Part shown: positions 52,157 through 61,896 of the stretch, in pieces
Position numbering within the stretch: the stretch's first letter is position 1
Layout: each line of letters starts with the position of its first letter
Source: Lachnospiraceae bacterium UBA7054
GTDB lineage: Bacteria; Bacillota; Clostridia; Lachnospirales; Lachnospiraceae
Assembly (NCBI GenBank): GCA_002492725.1
Contig: DLAF01000009.1
Span: forward strand, 63,687-127,686
DNA: 64,000 nt
Direction of reading: 5' to 3'
Made by a program: the position numbers and the translations under genes
The notes under the pieces: model-generated
The model's database searches: none
The model's input: only the letters and a program-made list of their open reading frames with translations
Told to the model about the DNA's origin: nothing

Positions 52157-53953
52157 ATGAACAGAAAAAAATATTCGCTGGGCGGAAATATCCTGTTTCA
52201 TTTGAACAGCGCGCGGCAGTGGAACAAGTGGGTCTGCTATTTCCAGTTTCTGGATGTGCTTCCTAATATGGCGGCGACTTTTTTGGGGATATGGCTGCCC
52301 TCGCTGATCGTTTCTGAATTGCAGCGGGGTGTATCGCTTCCTTTTTTGATGGCGAGTATCATCATTGTCTCCGCGGGAATGTTACTCAGCAATGTGAGCG
52401 ATACGGCGATGACGCAGTATCTGTACCGCAATGGCCTGTCACTGACGCTGTACTATGACAAGCTGGCGTTTGAGAAGACGATGAAGGTCGACTATGACCT
52501 TTTGGAGAGTAAGGAAGTGCAGAAGCTGGTGGGGAATGTCTGGGGGACGCTTCGCAATGAATTTGCGATTCGCTGGTCGGTGACGTCCATGCCGGTACTG
52601 ATCATTTCTGTTTTCAGTTCTATTTTATACGGACTGCTGCTTTGCCGGGTCAACGGGCTTCTGGTACTGATGATGATGGTAACGATAGGGGTCAATACTC
52701 TTTTGCTGAAACGGACGAGAGACATACACGGGAAGTACCATGAGGAATTAAACAGACATACCAGGGCAGCCGCCTATATCAATCTTCACGCGATGGAGAG
52801 AAGCGACGGCAAAGATATCCGCATCTATCAGATGCAGGACTGGTTTTTGCGCAAATATGACGACGCGGTCTGTGGTATGGACCGCATTTACGGGAAAATC
52901 CATACGCAGTACTTTCTGCGACGGTTTCAGGAGCTGGGACTGGGATTTGTCACGGAGCTGTTTTCTTACGGGTATCTTGCTTATCTGCTGGCGGTGGGAA
53001 GGATGTCTGTCTCTGCATTTGTATTCTCAGTAGGACTTGTGCGGACTTTTTTAACTAATTTTTCTATCCTGATCGGTCAGGTGCAGAGTCTCAATAATAT
53101 TCACGCTTTCATTACCTATATCAGAACACTGCTTGACCTTCCGGAAAAGGAAAAACGGAACGTTTTTGATACAGACAGGGAAAAGGGCGTAGAGATTGTA
53201 CTTAAGGATGTTTCTTTCCACTATCCGGATGCGGATGATGATGTCTTAAGCGATATCAATTTGACGATCCGTTCCAACGAGAAACTTGCCTTGATTGGAC
53301 TAAACGGCGCAGGCAAAACCACTCTGGTCAAGCTGCTATGCGGATTTTATAAACCGTCAAAAGGGGAAATCTTCGTAAACGGGATACCGCAGAGCGAATA
53401 CGACCGGGATGCGTATTTAAAACTGGTATCCGCTTTGTTTCAGGATTCGATGTTGTTTCCGGTGTCTGTCGATGAAAACCTGACGGGGGTAGCGCGCACG
53501 CAGACAGATGAGGAGCGGCTTTCGTATGTGTTGAAACTGTCGGGCTTTGAAAAGCGTTATCAGAGCCTTTCGCAGGGCGGGGAGACGAAGATGGTGCGCG
53601 AGGTCAATGAGGATGCGACGGATGTTTCCGGCGGGGAAAAGCAGAAACTGCTGTTTGCGAGAGCCTTGTATAAAGAGGCGCCGCTGCTGATCCTGGACGA
53701 GCCGACAGCAGCGCTTGACCCGATTGCGGAAAACGAATTGTATCTTCGTTATGGGGAAGCGGCAAAAAACCGCACGGTGGTCTTTATTTCCCACCGCTTA
53801 TCCAGCACCCGATTCTGCGACAGGATCGCACTCTTGGAAGGGGCCCACATTGTAGAGGAGGGCACGCATGAGGAACTGATGGAAAGAAAAGGGCGCTATG
53901 CCGAACTTTTTGAAATGCAGAGTCAATATTATCGAGAAGGGGAAGCGGGCTGA
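52157..53953 (+). CDS. ABC exporter half-transporter, pair 2 subunit A
   Basis: A 598-residue type IV ABC half-transporter, paralogous to the 13562-17226 pair. The membrane domain occupies about residues 20-320; Walker A GLNGAGKTT, signature VSGGEKQKLLFAR, Walker B LLILDEPTAALD, H-loop ISHRLSSTR. It is translationally coupled (TGATG) to the next gene. Position after a two-component system suggests that it exports a peptide or detoxifies a compound; cargo unknown. Confidence 0.92.
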   Translation: MNRKKYSLGGNILFHLNSARQWNKWVCYFQFLDVLPNMAATFLGIWLPSLIVSELQRGVSLPFLMASIIIVSAGMLLSNVSDTAMTQYLYRNGLSLTLYYDKLAFEKTMKVDYDLLESKEVQKLVGNVWGTLRNEFAIRWSVTSMPVLIISVFSSILYGLLLCRVNGLLVLMMMVTIGVNTLLLKRTRDIHGKYHEELNRHTRAAAYINLHAMERSDGKDIRIYQMQDWFLRKYDDAVCGMDRIYGKIHTQYFLRRFQELGLGFVTELFSYGYLAYLLAVGRMSVSAFVFSVGLVRTFLTNFSILIGQVQSLNNIHAFITYIRTLLDLPEKEKRNVFDTDREKGVEIVLKDVSFHYPDADDDVLSDINLTIRSNEKLALIGLNGAGKTTLVKLLCGFYKPSKGEIFVNGIPQSEYDRDAYLKLVSALFQDSMLFPVSVDENLTGVARTQTDEERLSYVLKLSGFEKRYQSLSQGGETKMVREVNEDATDVSGGEKQKLLFARALYKEAPLLILDEPTAALDPIAENELYLRYGEAAKNRTVVFISHRLSSTRFCDRIALLEGAHIVEEGTHEELMERKGRYAELFEMQSQYYREGEAG

Positions 53954-55776
53954 TGACGAAAAAAGATTTTGAAAATTTATGGTTTTTGTTCAAAGCCGTT
54001 TACAGGCAGGAAAAGAAAACTTTTTATATCGGTGTGGGAACTGCCGTCTTAGAAGCCGTGAATCCTTATATTTTCGTAATTCTGCTGGGAATGATCATAG
54101 ATGCGGCGTATGGCGGGATGGGATTAAGCGGTATTTTACGGATGCTCGGAATCATGTTGGGAGTGAAGTTTGCCGTAGAAGTCCTGCAGAGCCGTTTCAG
54201 CGAAAGTTTTAAAAAGAAATTGGAGAATTTTCCGCAGGAATTTGCCAGCAGGGATTTAAATCAAAAGGCCCTTTCCATGGATTATGAGTATTTGGAAGAT
54301 GCGCATGCCAGAGATATCCGTTTCCGCTCTTTTCAGAAATCTTTTTACGGGATAGGCGGCTGGCTGATGATGATCGTATATCCTATGTTGAAACACGGGC
54401 TGTCCATTATCATCTCAATCTGCATAGTGACGCCCATGTTTCAGACGGTCTCCGTTGAACAGAATACTTGGATCGGCTCTGCATGGTGGTCTGTTTTCGT
54501 TCTTGCATTATTGGGAGTGTTAGCGTGGATCAGCTGCAGGGTCAGCGTTGGAGGTACACGAAAGGCCATGCGGAAGTATTTTGACAATTCCGCGGCCTAT
54601 ACCAAAAAAATGTATTATCTGAATTTGTTGGCAGAAGTCGAACCGCAGAAGGATATTCGGGTGATGCATTTTGAACAGGTGGTAAAGCAGGAGGTGGAGG
54701 CGCTCTTTAGCGCGATCCACGAAAATGAAAAGCAGCAGAACAGGATTTATGTGCGCAGGAATTATTTGCAGCAGCTGATTTTTGGACTGAGCAGTCTGTC
54801 TATTTACCTGTTTGTCGGTTTAAGAGCTTATGCGGGAGTCATTACGCTGGGCAATGTGGTCACCTATGCTTCCGGTATGGAACGATTTATCGTTTCTATA
54901 AACAATTTTTCTATCATGATTGGACACATGAAGACCGCTGCCATATACGCGGAAGATTACAGAGAATTTATTGAATTGGGCAAGAGGAAATACGAGGGGA
55001 CGATTCCCGTGGAAAAGCGCCGTGACAATAAGTTTTCCGTGGAATTTGTCAATGTGTCTTTCAAATATCCGGGATCCGATACTTATGTGATCAAAGATCT
55101 GAACCTCAAGTTTGTGATTGGGGAGAAGATGGCAATCGTAGGGAAAAACGGTTCGGGAAAGACAACGTTTATTAAGCTCCTGTGCCGTCTGTACGATGTG
55201 ACGGAAGGCTGCATTAAGCTAAACGGCATTGATATCAGGAAATATGATTATAAAGATTACTGCGCTCTTTTTGCCGTTGTATTTCAGGATTTTCAGATTT
55301 TTGCCTTTCCTGTCGGCGAGAATGTGGCGGCGGGAAGTGAAGCGGATGAGGAGCGGGTCGTCTGCGCTATGAAAAAGGCGGGGCTTGGAGAGCGGCTTGA
55401 TACGCTTGCGGACGGTCTTACCACCTGCGTCGGCAAGGAATATGACGAGAGGGGCATCGCTTTTTCAGGTGGAGAAAAACAGAAGTTTGCGATTGCGAGG
55501 GCAGTCTACAAGGACGCTCCGTTTGTGATTATGGATGAGCCGACGGCGGCGCTTGATCCCGAAGCCGAGGCGGAGATTTTTGCCGGGTTTGACAAACTGG
55601 TCGGGAAAAAGACGGCTGTCTACATTTCCCACCGTCTGGCTTCCTGCAGATTCTGCGAGGACATCCTTGTTTTTGACGAGGGGAAGGTGGTTCAGCACGG
55701 CTCGCATGAGGAATTGGAGGGGCAGGAGGGATTGTACAGGCAGCTGTGGAATGCGCAGGCGCAGTATTATGCGTAG
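53953..55776 (+). CDS. ABC exporter half-transporter, pair 2 subunit B
   Basis: A 607-residue partner half-transporter: Walker A GKNGSGKTT, signature FSGGEKQKFAIAR, Walker B FVIMDEPTAALD, H-loop ISHRLASCR. The start overlaps the upstream stop as TGATG. As in pair 1, both ATPase halves keep their catalytic residues. Confidence 0.92.
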   Translation: MTKKDFENLWFLFKAVYRQEKKTFYIGVGTAVLEAVNPYIFVILLGMIIDAAYGGMGLSGILRMLGIMLGVKFAVEVLQSRFSESFKKKLENFPQEFASRDLNQKALSMDYEYLEDAHARDIRFRSFQKSFYGIGGWLMMIVYPMLKHGLSIIISICIVTPMFQTVSVEQNTWIGSAWWSVFVLALLGVLAWISCRVSVGGTRKAMRKYFDNSAAYTKKMYYLNLLAEVEPQKDIRVMHFEQVVKQEVEALFSAIHENEKQQNRIYVRRNYLQQLIFGLSSLSIYLFVGLRAYAGVITLGNVVTYASGMERFIVSINNFSIMIGHMKTAAIYAEDYREFIELGKRKYEGTIPVEKRRDNKFSVEFVNVSFKYPGSDTYVIKDLNLKFVIGEKMAIVGKNGSGKTTFIKLLCRLYDVTEGCIKLNGIDIRKYDYKDYCALFAVVFQDFQIFAFPVGENVAAGSEADEERVVCAMKKAGLGERLDTLADGLTTCVGKEYDERGIAFSGGEKQKFAIARAVYKDAPFVIMDEPTAALDPEAEAEIFAGFDKLVGKKTAVYISHRLASCRFCEDILVFDEGKVVQHGSHEELEGQEGLYRQLWNAQAQYYA

Positions 55777-55935
55777 GAGCGAAAGGTTGGCATTAGAAAG
55801 AAGGATTATGATATCAGTCGCGATTTGTTGATAGCAAGGAATTTGTCTGTTACAATATTGAAAGATAATGAGAGGACAGCAGCATTTTGAGATAGTTTGT
55901 TGTTGTACTATAGGAAATGGGAGGTCAGGGATAAA

Positions 55936-56403
55936 ATGGCAATAGAAAACGTAAAAGCATATTTTAGCAAATGCGGAATGGAGAAGCGAATCCTGGAATT
56001 TGATGTATCCAGTGCCACGGTTGAACTTGCTGCAAAAGCTCTGCACTGCGAACCGCAGAGGATAGCAAAGACGTTATCCTTTATGGTGGATGGGCATGCG
56101 CTGTTAATAGTAGCTGCGGGGGATACAAAGATCGATAATGCAAAATATAAGGCGCAGTTTGGCACAAAGGCGAAGATGCTCTCACCGGAAGAGGCAGAAA
56201 CGCTCGTAGGCCATGCCGTGGGCGGCGTATGTCCGTTTGCGGTTCATGATGGAGTGGAGGTGTATCTGGATCTGTCGCTGAAACGATTTGCGACGGTTTT
56301 CCCTGCCTGTGGAAGTTCTAACAGCGCAATAGAACTTACGATCGCAGAACTCGAGGAGCATTCCGGCTGTATGGGATGGGTGGATGTCTGCAAGGGGTAT
56401 TAG
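55936..56403 (+). CDS. YbaK/EbsC-family aminoacyl-tRNA deacylase
   Basis: A 155-residue editing-domain protein that hydrolyses misacylated tRNA (Cys-tRNA-Pro type in characterised relatives). Key features: the early [17 protein letters not shown] with the conserved Lys, [11 protein letters not shown], and the C-terminal [11 protein letters not shown] loop. ATG 55936 is preceded by GGGAGG and then AGGG. It is a single gene after the ABC pair. Confidence 0.9.
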   Translation: MAIENVKAYFSKCGMEKRILEFDVSSATVELAAKALHCEPQRIAKTLSFMVDGHALLIVAAGDTKIDNAKYKAQFGTKAKMLSPEEAETLVGHAVGGVCPFAVHDGVEVYLDLSLKRFATVFPACGSSNSAIELTIAELEEHSGCMGWVDVCKGY

Positions 56404-56447
56404 GAAATAAGTGCCTGTTTATCGATATCTTTGAAAACAAGTTTAAA

Positions 56448-56476
56448 TTGATTTCACCTCAATTTCGTAGTAGAAT
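56448..56476 (+). promoter_or_regulatory. Promoter of the chemoreceptor gene
   Basis: TTGATT, 17-base spacer, TAGAAT. An inverted repeat AAATTGA/TCAATTT (56445-56465) covers the -35 box and could be an operator. Confidence 0.55.
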
Positions 56477-56534
56477 ACAATGGAACTATGGCAGCAGAAA
56501 AGGGAAGGGCATGCAAATACGAAGAGGTGGGCAG

Positions 56535-58520
56535 ATGAGCAAGACAGAAAAGAACAACTTTTGGGGAAGCATCAAGGGAAACATTATTTCTTATGTGGCG
56601 ATCTGCACGGCGGGAATCATAGTGGTGACGGCTACGCTTAACAGCCTTGTGATGAGAAATGTGCTGGTTACGAACGGTCACAATATGCTTATGAAAGAAG
56701 CGGAGAACGCCGGTGAGCTGATGAACGAGTGGCTGGTCAGGCAGGCAGATATCGTCGATACCATGAAGAGCGGGCTCGAGACGATGGATAGGGATGATAT
56801 GGAGGCGGTCATGGATTATTTGAACGCCAATCTTTCCCGGAATGAGGACGCTCTGATGTATTACTGCTGCTTTGGATACGACGGAGGGGTTTTTCCTGCA
56901 GATCATTCCAAACTGGATCTGGATCCGAGCACAAGAGGCTGGTGGACGGATGCGGTGGGCACAGGCGGACTGATTTATACGGAGCCTTACACAGATTTTG
57001 CAACGGGACAGATGATTGTTTCCATAGCGGAACCTTTCACGCTTGACGGAGAGCAGGCGGTGGTTCTTGCGGATATCACTATCGACAGTCTGATTGAAAT
57101 GGTGCAGGGCATAGGGACGGATGAAAGCGTGCAGACGTTTCTTCTGGCTGGAGATAACAGTGTGATCACCCATGAAAATGAAGCGTATCTGCCGAAAGAG
57201 GAAGGAAATACGATTTTGACGGACGCACTGGACATTGCCCTTGACGGGGAGGGTGTGTCTGTTTTTCGAGATTATGACGACGTGTCCAAATATGTCGCCG
57301 TGCATGAGGCGCAGGCGACGGGGTGGCAGATCGGCATTACACAGCCGGTCTCTGTGATTAGCCATGAAGTATGGAATAATCTGATGTTCCCGTTGGTGGT
57401 GGATATCGTTCTGCTGGCGGTGTTTATTATCCTGTTGAATATCGTGGTAAACCTTCTGTTAAAGCCGATGGCGGTGATGAAAGCATTTATCCGGAAGAAA
57501 GTAATCGGGACGAAGAATTGCGTAACGGAGAAAAAGGAAGTCAGGGAAATCGGTTATCTCATTGAAGAACTGGAGAACCGGGTGATTTCAACGATACAGA
57601 AGACGCAGCAGGAGACCGGGCTGATCCGGGATATGATATCGGAGACGGATGGTCATGTGTCGGATATGAACGGCAACATCATGGAAATCAGCGCGGTCAT
57701 GGAAGAGACAGGTGCCAGTGTGGCCACGCAGACGGCAAGTATCAGCGCTATGGATAAAAACTGCCGCGATGTGTCGGAGGCTGTGGAAGAACTGGCGGGG
57801 AGCGCCCAAACCATCACGGTTCGGGCGCAGGAGATCATTACGCGGGTGGAACAGCTGGTTCCCGAATTGCTCGATGATAAGAAGAATGCCATTAATATTA
57901 CCATGAACAGTAAGCAGAATCTTGAGAGCGCGATTGAGGAGACGAAGGAGATCGAAAAGATTGTGGAAGTGTCTGAGGCCATCAGCGCCATTGCGCAGCA
58001 GACGAATCTGCTGGCACTCAACGCGTCCATAGAGGCGGCAAGAGCCGGTGAGGCAGGAAAAGGATTTGCCGTGGTGGCGGACGAGATTAAGCAGTTGAGT
58101 ACAACGACAGGAAATGAGATTGATAAGGTAAACGCGCTGGTCGGGAAGGTGATGGAAAGCGTGAAAAAGCTTTCCGGCGAGAGCAACAGAATCATTACCT
58201 TCCTGGATGAAATTGTCCTGAAGGATTATGACAAGCTGGAAGTACTGGCAGGTAATTACAGGGAGGATGCGGATTATTATGTGGAAGTCAGCAACATGCT
58301 GGGAACGCACATTGAGAACCTGAACCAGTCCGTAGACGGCATCAATCAAATCATCAATGCAATCGATGCGTCTCAGAAGGAGTTGGATCAGGCCGTCCAG
58401 TCTGTCAATGAAAATCTGCAGATGATCACGAATGCGAGTGAGAGTGTGTCTGAGGAGACGAAGGACGTCATGAAGAGCGTGGTTTCCCTGCAGGATACGG
58501 TGGAGCAGTTCCACTTATAA
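56535..58520 (+). CDS. Methyl-accepting chemotaxis protein with dCache sensor
   Basis: A 661-residue chemoreceptor: first transmembrane helix about 20-42, extracellular dCache domain ([13 protein letters not shown] and [20 protein letters not shown] resemble amino-acid/amine-binding dCache domains), second helix about 285-310, a HAMP-like segment, then the signalling domain with the hairpin tip [20 protein letters not shown]. Ligand inference is weak. ATG 56535 follows GAGGTGGG; in-frame starts upstream (56511 and 56376) are less well supported, and 56376 precedes the promoter. Confidence 0.9.
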   Translation: MSKTEKNNFWGSIKGNIISYVAICTAGIIVVTATLNSLVMRNVLVTNGHNMLMKEAENAGELMNEWLVRQADIVDTMKSGLETMDRDDMEAVMDYLNANLSRNEDALMYYCCFGYDGGVFPADHSKLDLDPSTRGWWTDAVGTGGLIYTEPYTDFATGQMIVSIAEPFTLDGEQAVVLADITIDSLIEMVQGIGTDESVQTFLLAGDNSVITHENEAYLPKEEGNTILTDALDIALDGEGVSVFRDYDDVSKYVAVHEAQATGWQIGITQPVSVISHEVWNNLMFPLVVDIVLLAVFIILLNIVVNLLLKPMAVMKAFIRKKVIGTKNCVTEKKEVREIGYLIEELENRVISTIQKTQQETGLIRDMISETDGHVSDMNGNIMEISAVMEETGASVATQTASISAMDKNCRDVSEAVEELAGSAQTITVRAQEIITRVEQLVPELLDDKKNAINITMNSKQNLESAIEETKEIEKIVEVSEAISAIAQQTNLLALNASIEAARAGEAGKGFAVVADEIKQLSTTTGNEIDKVNALVGKVMESVKKLSGESNRIITFLDEIVLKDYDKLEVLAGNYREDADYYVEVSNMLGTHIENLNQSVDGINQIINAIDASQKELDQAVQSVNENLQMITNASESVSEETKDVMKSVVSLQDTVEQFHL

Positions 58521-58577
58521 ACGTTGTGCTCACAGCGGATATTTTGTTACAAGTGTCATTACGTTAGCAGCCTGTCG

Positions 58578-59249
58578 TTAGGACGGTGTCGATTTGCTGT
58601 TACGTATGTAAAAAATAGCGGAGAAAATAGCCATAAGAGCCATCAGTGAAGCCGACAGCCAAAATGCGGGAGAGCCGGGTTCTGCAATACTGGAGCCAAA
58701 AATCGTTGCTAATACTACGCCTAAAGTGGTTCCCAGTACGCCGCCTGTTAAATAATAGGGAAAGGGTATCCTGATGGCGCCAAGATATAGGCTGACGGCA
58801 TCTCCGGGCAAAAAACAGAATGTGCGTAACAGGTAAGAGATATAAACCGGATTTTGTTCCTGTTTATCTAAAATTTTCCTTATTTTAGGGTATTTTTTCT
58901 GTAAACTGTCTATCATGTCGGAGCCGGAAAAGCGTCCGATCCAATAAGGAATGGAGAGTGTGATCGATCTTCCTAAAAAATTTACGAACAGGGCAACAGG
59001 TGTCGGAAAAAGATGGCCGGCTGCAATTTGAAGCAGGGCGATTGGAAATACAAATGATATACTTTTCAAAGCATACAAAAGCAGAATGGTGATAGCTGCT
59101 GCTGCAGGAGACTCAGGCGTATAACTTAAGATAGTCTGAACGGTTATGTCATCGTCTGATACAAGAAAGAAAGCAACAATCAGGAAACATATTATGAGTG
59201 GTAATGATTTCAAAAAAGTAACAAATTTCCTGTTCCTTTGTGACTTCAT
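58578..59249 (-). CDS. TVP38/TMEM64-family membrane protein
   Basis: A 223-residue protein with five to six hydrophobic helices and the VTT/SNARE-associated core (FVNFLGRSITLSIPYWIGRF, LLRTFCFLPGDAVSLYLGA). Relatives belong to the DedA superfamily of lipid scramblases or transporters. GGAGG precedes the start. It is divergent from the TetR gene across 78 bases. Confidence 0.88.
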   Translation of the reverse strand: MKSQRNRKFVTFLKSLPLIICFLIVAFFLVSDDDITVQTILSYTPESPAAAAITILLLYALKSISFVFPIALLQIAAGHLFPTPVALFVNFLGRSITLSIPYWIGRFSGSDMIDSLQKKYPKIRKILDKQEQNPVYISYLLRTFCFLPGDAVSLYLGAIRIPFPYYLTGGVLGTTLGVVLATIFGSSIAEPGSPAFWLSASLMALMAIFSAIFYIRNSKSTPS

Positions 59250-59269
59250 AGGAATCCTCCGTGTAATGA

Positions 59270-59298
59270 TTGAAAAAAAAGTTGCCTTTTAGTATAAT
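59270..59298 (+). promoter_or_regulatory. Promoter of the TetR gene
   Basis: TTGAAA, 17-base spacer, TATAAT, inside the divergent gap. Confidence 0.6.
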
Positions 59299-59327
59299 AG
59301 CCTCAATATCATTTGGGAGGCGTGGTT

Positions 59328-59894
59328 ATGAACCGGACGAAAAAGGCCATCATGGATGTATTCTGGCAGCTCCTGGAAGAGAAACCGTACAGTAAAATCA
59401 CTGTGCAAAACATTGTGGAACGCTGTCAGGTAAACAGAAATACCTTTTACTATCATTTTCAGGATATTCCCACTCTTGTGGAGTGTTCCATTCAGGAGTG
59501 GACGGAATCGGTGATTGGCAAAAACTGTCAGCTGGATTCGCCGGCCAATTGTATCCTTCCTGTTACGCAGGAACTGATCAATCGGAAAGCGGCGTTTATC
59601 CATCTTTATCATTCGGCCAACCGGGAATCTCTTATGCGGTATTTAAATGAAATCAGTCAGCATATTGTGCAATTTTACATTGACCATGCAACAAAGGATG
59701 TAGACATTCCGGCAGAGGACCGAATGGTTTTGGTATGGGGCTATAAATGCGCATTGGTGGGAGTGATCATAGACTGGCTCGACAATGAGGCAGCCTATGA
59801 CCTTTCCGCTTCTTGTGAAAGAATTCTGGATCTTTTTGAAGGCTCGGGGAAAAGAGCTTTTCTGATGCATACCAAAGAAGCGGTATCCCGGTAG
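59328..59894 (+). CDS. TetR-family transcriptional regulator
   Basis: A 188-residue regulator with an N-terminal helix-turn-helix (ITVQNIVERCQVNRNTFYYHF) and a helical C-terminal domain like that of DhaS-type TetR proteins. GGGAGG precedes ATG 59328. It is divergent from the TVP38 gene and convergent with the radical SAM operon (gap 10 bases), either of which it might control. Confidence 0.88.
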   Translation: MNRTKKAIMDVFWQLLEEKPYSKITVQNIVERCQVNRNTFYYHFQDIPTLVECSIQEWTESVIGKNCQLDSPANCILPVTQELINRKAAFIHLYHSANRESLMRYLNEISQHIVQFYIDHATKDVDIPAEDRMVLVWGYKCALVGVIIDWLDNEAAYDLSASCERILDLFEGSGKRAFLMHTKEAVSR

Positions 59895-59904
59895 AGTCTT
59901 TTTG

Positions 59905-61257
59905 TTACTTGTATTTATCTTTTCTTGGACTTTTTTCCCACAATTCGTCTGCAACAGGTTCCCAGTCCCTTGCATACTGGTCGCACTTGGAACAAAGGTG
60001 CTCGACGCTTTCCGGTGACTGGAGGTCTGTAGAATGGGCACCGGCGCATGCAACCATTTCGCGGAGTTTTTCCGGATTTTCAAGCATCGGGCAGGGACGC
60101 AGCATATTTTTATTGAAAGGCTGTCTTTGATGGTATGCCATCATCATAGGGGAGCGCAAGGCTTCCAAAAGTGTTTTCTCCCGGATATTGGAATCGGAGT
60201 AATGCACAAATACGCAGGGATCGATATCGCCGTTTGCATTGATATGCAGGTAGCGGTGTCCGCCTGCGATACATCCGCCTATATATTCTGCATCATTTTG
60301 GAAGTCCATGGCAAACAACGGTTTTTCGGTACGGTAACGGCGGATCCGGTCATATGTTCCCCTTCGTTGAGCGGGGGTCGGCATCAGTTCCGGTACGGCG
60401 TCATTTCCTACCGGCATATAGTGGAAATACCAGATAAACCATGCACCCATTTCACTTACCTTATCCAGATATGCTTCCGAAGTGATAGATTCATAGTTGG
60501 CGCTGGTATAGCAGGAGGAAATGCCATAGATCAGCTTTTTGTTCCGTAAAAGCTCCAGGGCGTCCATCACTTTTTGATATACGCCGTTTCCACGTCTTCC
60601 GTCGGTTGCTTCCTCGAAGCCTTCCAGAGAAATGGCGGGCACAAAATTGCCAACCCGCAGCATTTCATCCGCAAAGGCTTCATCGATCAGGGTTGCATTG
60701 GTAAAACAGAGGAATACGCAGTCGGAGTGTTTTTCGCACAGCCGGATCAGGTCCTTTTTGCGTACCAGAGGTTCTCCTCCGGTGTATATGTACAGATAGA
60801 CCCCAAGCTCCTTGCCCTGACGGATAATGTCATCAATTTCTTCATACGACAGGTTCAGCTTGTTCCCATATTCAGCAGCCCAGCAGCCGGTACAGTGGAG
60901 GTTGCAGGCGGAGGTAGGGTCAAGAAGGATTGCCCACGGAATATTGCAATCATATTTTTTGCGGAGTTCTTCTTCCCTGGGCCATCCAACCAGACCGGCA
61001 TTGATGAAGAAATTCACGGCGAGAGTCCGCGTGACATTTGGGTCGATATCCGTGAAAAGACGGCGCACATAAGAGTAATAAGGGTGTTCCGGGTTTGTGA
61101 TCGCTTCCCGGATCATTTTCCTTTGGGAAATAAAATTATCACCCGCGAATTTATCAGCCCAATCCATGATCTTGAGCATGTTTTTCTCAGGATCTTTGTA
61201 GATGTAGTGGAACGCCTGTTCCAGACCAAATTTTTTCAGTGTTGTCGTCGCATTCAT
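59905..61257 (-). CDS. Radical SAM protein
   Basis: A 450-residue radical S-adenosylmethionine enzyme. The [4Fe-4S] cluster cysteines are Cys118, Cys122 and Cys125 in SACNLHCTGCW; the GGE SAM motif is YIYTGGEPLV. A Cys-containing C-terminal part (GGCIAGGHRYLHINANG, DPCVFVH, LRPCPML, HLCSKC) could bind an auxiliary cluster, SPASM-like. The reaction is unknown. It is the last gene of a minus-strand operon with a DUF308 membrane protein and a channel-like protein, so a membrane-related role is possible. AAGGAG precedes the start. Confidence 0.88.
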   Translation of the reverse strand: MNATTTLKKFGLEQAFHYIYKDPEKNMLKIMDWADKFAGDNFISQRKMIREAITNPEHPYYSYVRRLFTDIDPNVTRTLAVNFFINAGLVGWPREEELRKKYDCNIPWAILLDPTSACNLHCTGCWAAEYGNKLNLSYEEIDDIIRQGKELGVYLYIYTGGEPLVRKKDLIRLCEKHSDCVFLCFTNATLIDEAFADEMLRVGNFVPAISLEGFEEATDGRRGNGVYQKVMDALELLRNKKLIYGISSCYTSANYESITSEAYLDKVSEMGAWFIWYFHYMPVGNDAVPELMPTPAQRRGTYDRIRRYRTEKPLFAMDFQNDAEYIGGCIAGGHRYLHINANGDIDPCVFVHYSDSNIREKTLLEALRSPMMMAYHQRQPFNKNMLRPCPMLENPEKLREMVACAGAHSTDLQSPESVEHLCSKCDQYARDWEPVADELWEKSPRKDKYK

Positions 61258-61306
61258 AATATTCTACTCCTTTGTGAAATAAGTACTGTTCTCTTTCTTA
61301 ATACAG

Positions 61307-61861
61307 TCATTTTCCAAATTTTCTTTCCGGGAAGTGATGATAGTCCGGTGAAAGATATACGGTACAATGAACAATGTAATGCCGCATAAGCCCTTCTGCC
61401 AGAAGGCTGCATCCTGCTATCCTTTGCATATTGGTTACGATCAGTGCAGCTCCCAATACCCCGGAAAGGATGGAAAAAGCCAAGATTACGGACCATGAAG
61501 GAAGTCCGAACCTTTTTGCGTCCATGGATGTCTGTATGCACAGCAGGCTGTCCAATAGAATTAAAACGCCAACCGCGGACAGCAGATGTCCTTTAAATCT
61601 TTGGTTCGCGGTTAATACGACGATTCCGAGCACGAGCAGAAATATCCCGCAGGCAAAGTCGTACTGGAATGCAAGACAGTAAAGGTCTTTGGAGAGATAC
61701 CCCGTTATCTTGATAATGCCGTAAGCAATCAGGACGATTCCCCCTGCGATAGCAACAGCTTTTCCGCTGATATTCGGTATCATCAGACAGAGAATGCCTG
61801 AGAGATAAAACAGGATTGAAATCAGGATGTAACCGGTTCTGGCAAATTTTATTTGTTTCAA
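61307..61861 (-). CDS. DUF308 (HdeD-like) membrane protein
   Basis: About 184 residues with six hydrophobic helices in the paired pattern of the DUF308/HdeD family (YILISILFYLSGILCLMIP, AIAGGIVLIAYGIIKITGYL). HdeD relatives are linked to acid stress, but most are uncharacterised. The Shine-Dalgarno AAAGGAG directly touches an ATG at 61870, too close to serve it, and is well spaced for TTG 61861, which I prefer. Middle gene of the minus-strand operon. Confidence 0.8.
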   Translation of the reverse strand: MKQIKFARTGYILISILFYLSGILCLMIPNISGKAVAIAGGIVLIAYGIIKITGYLSKDLYCLAFQYDFACGIFLLVLGIVVLTANQRFKGHLLSAVGVLILLDSLLCIQTSMDAKRFGLPSWSVILAFSILSGVLGAALIVTNMQRIAGCSLLAEGLMRHYIVHCTVYLSPDYHHFPERKFGK

Positions 61862-61896
61862 GGTTGTCATCTCCTTTAAAGTTGCTGCCGTTTGAA

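Noticed and set aside
56454..57365. 303-codon minus-strand frame in the chemoreceptor gene
   Set aside because: Antisense shadow with His/Arg-rich composition and no domain.
60574..61389. 271-codon plus-strand frame across the radical SAM gene
   Set aside because: The opposite strand has the intact CX3CX2C enzyme with a proper RBS; this frame has none.
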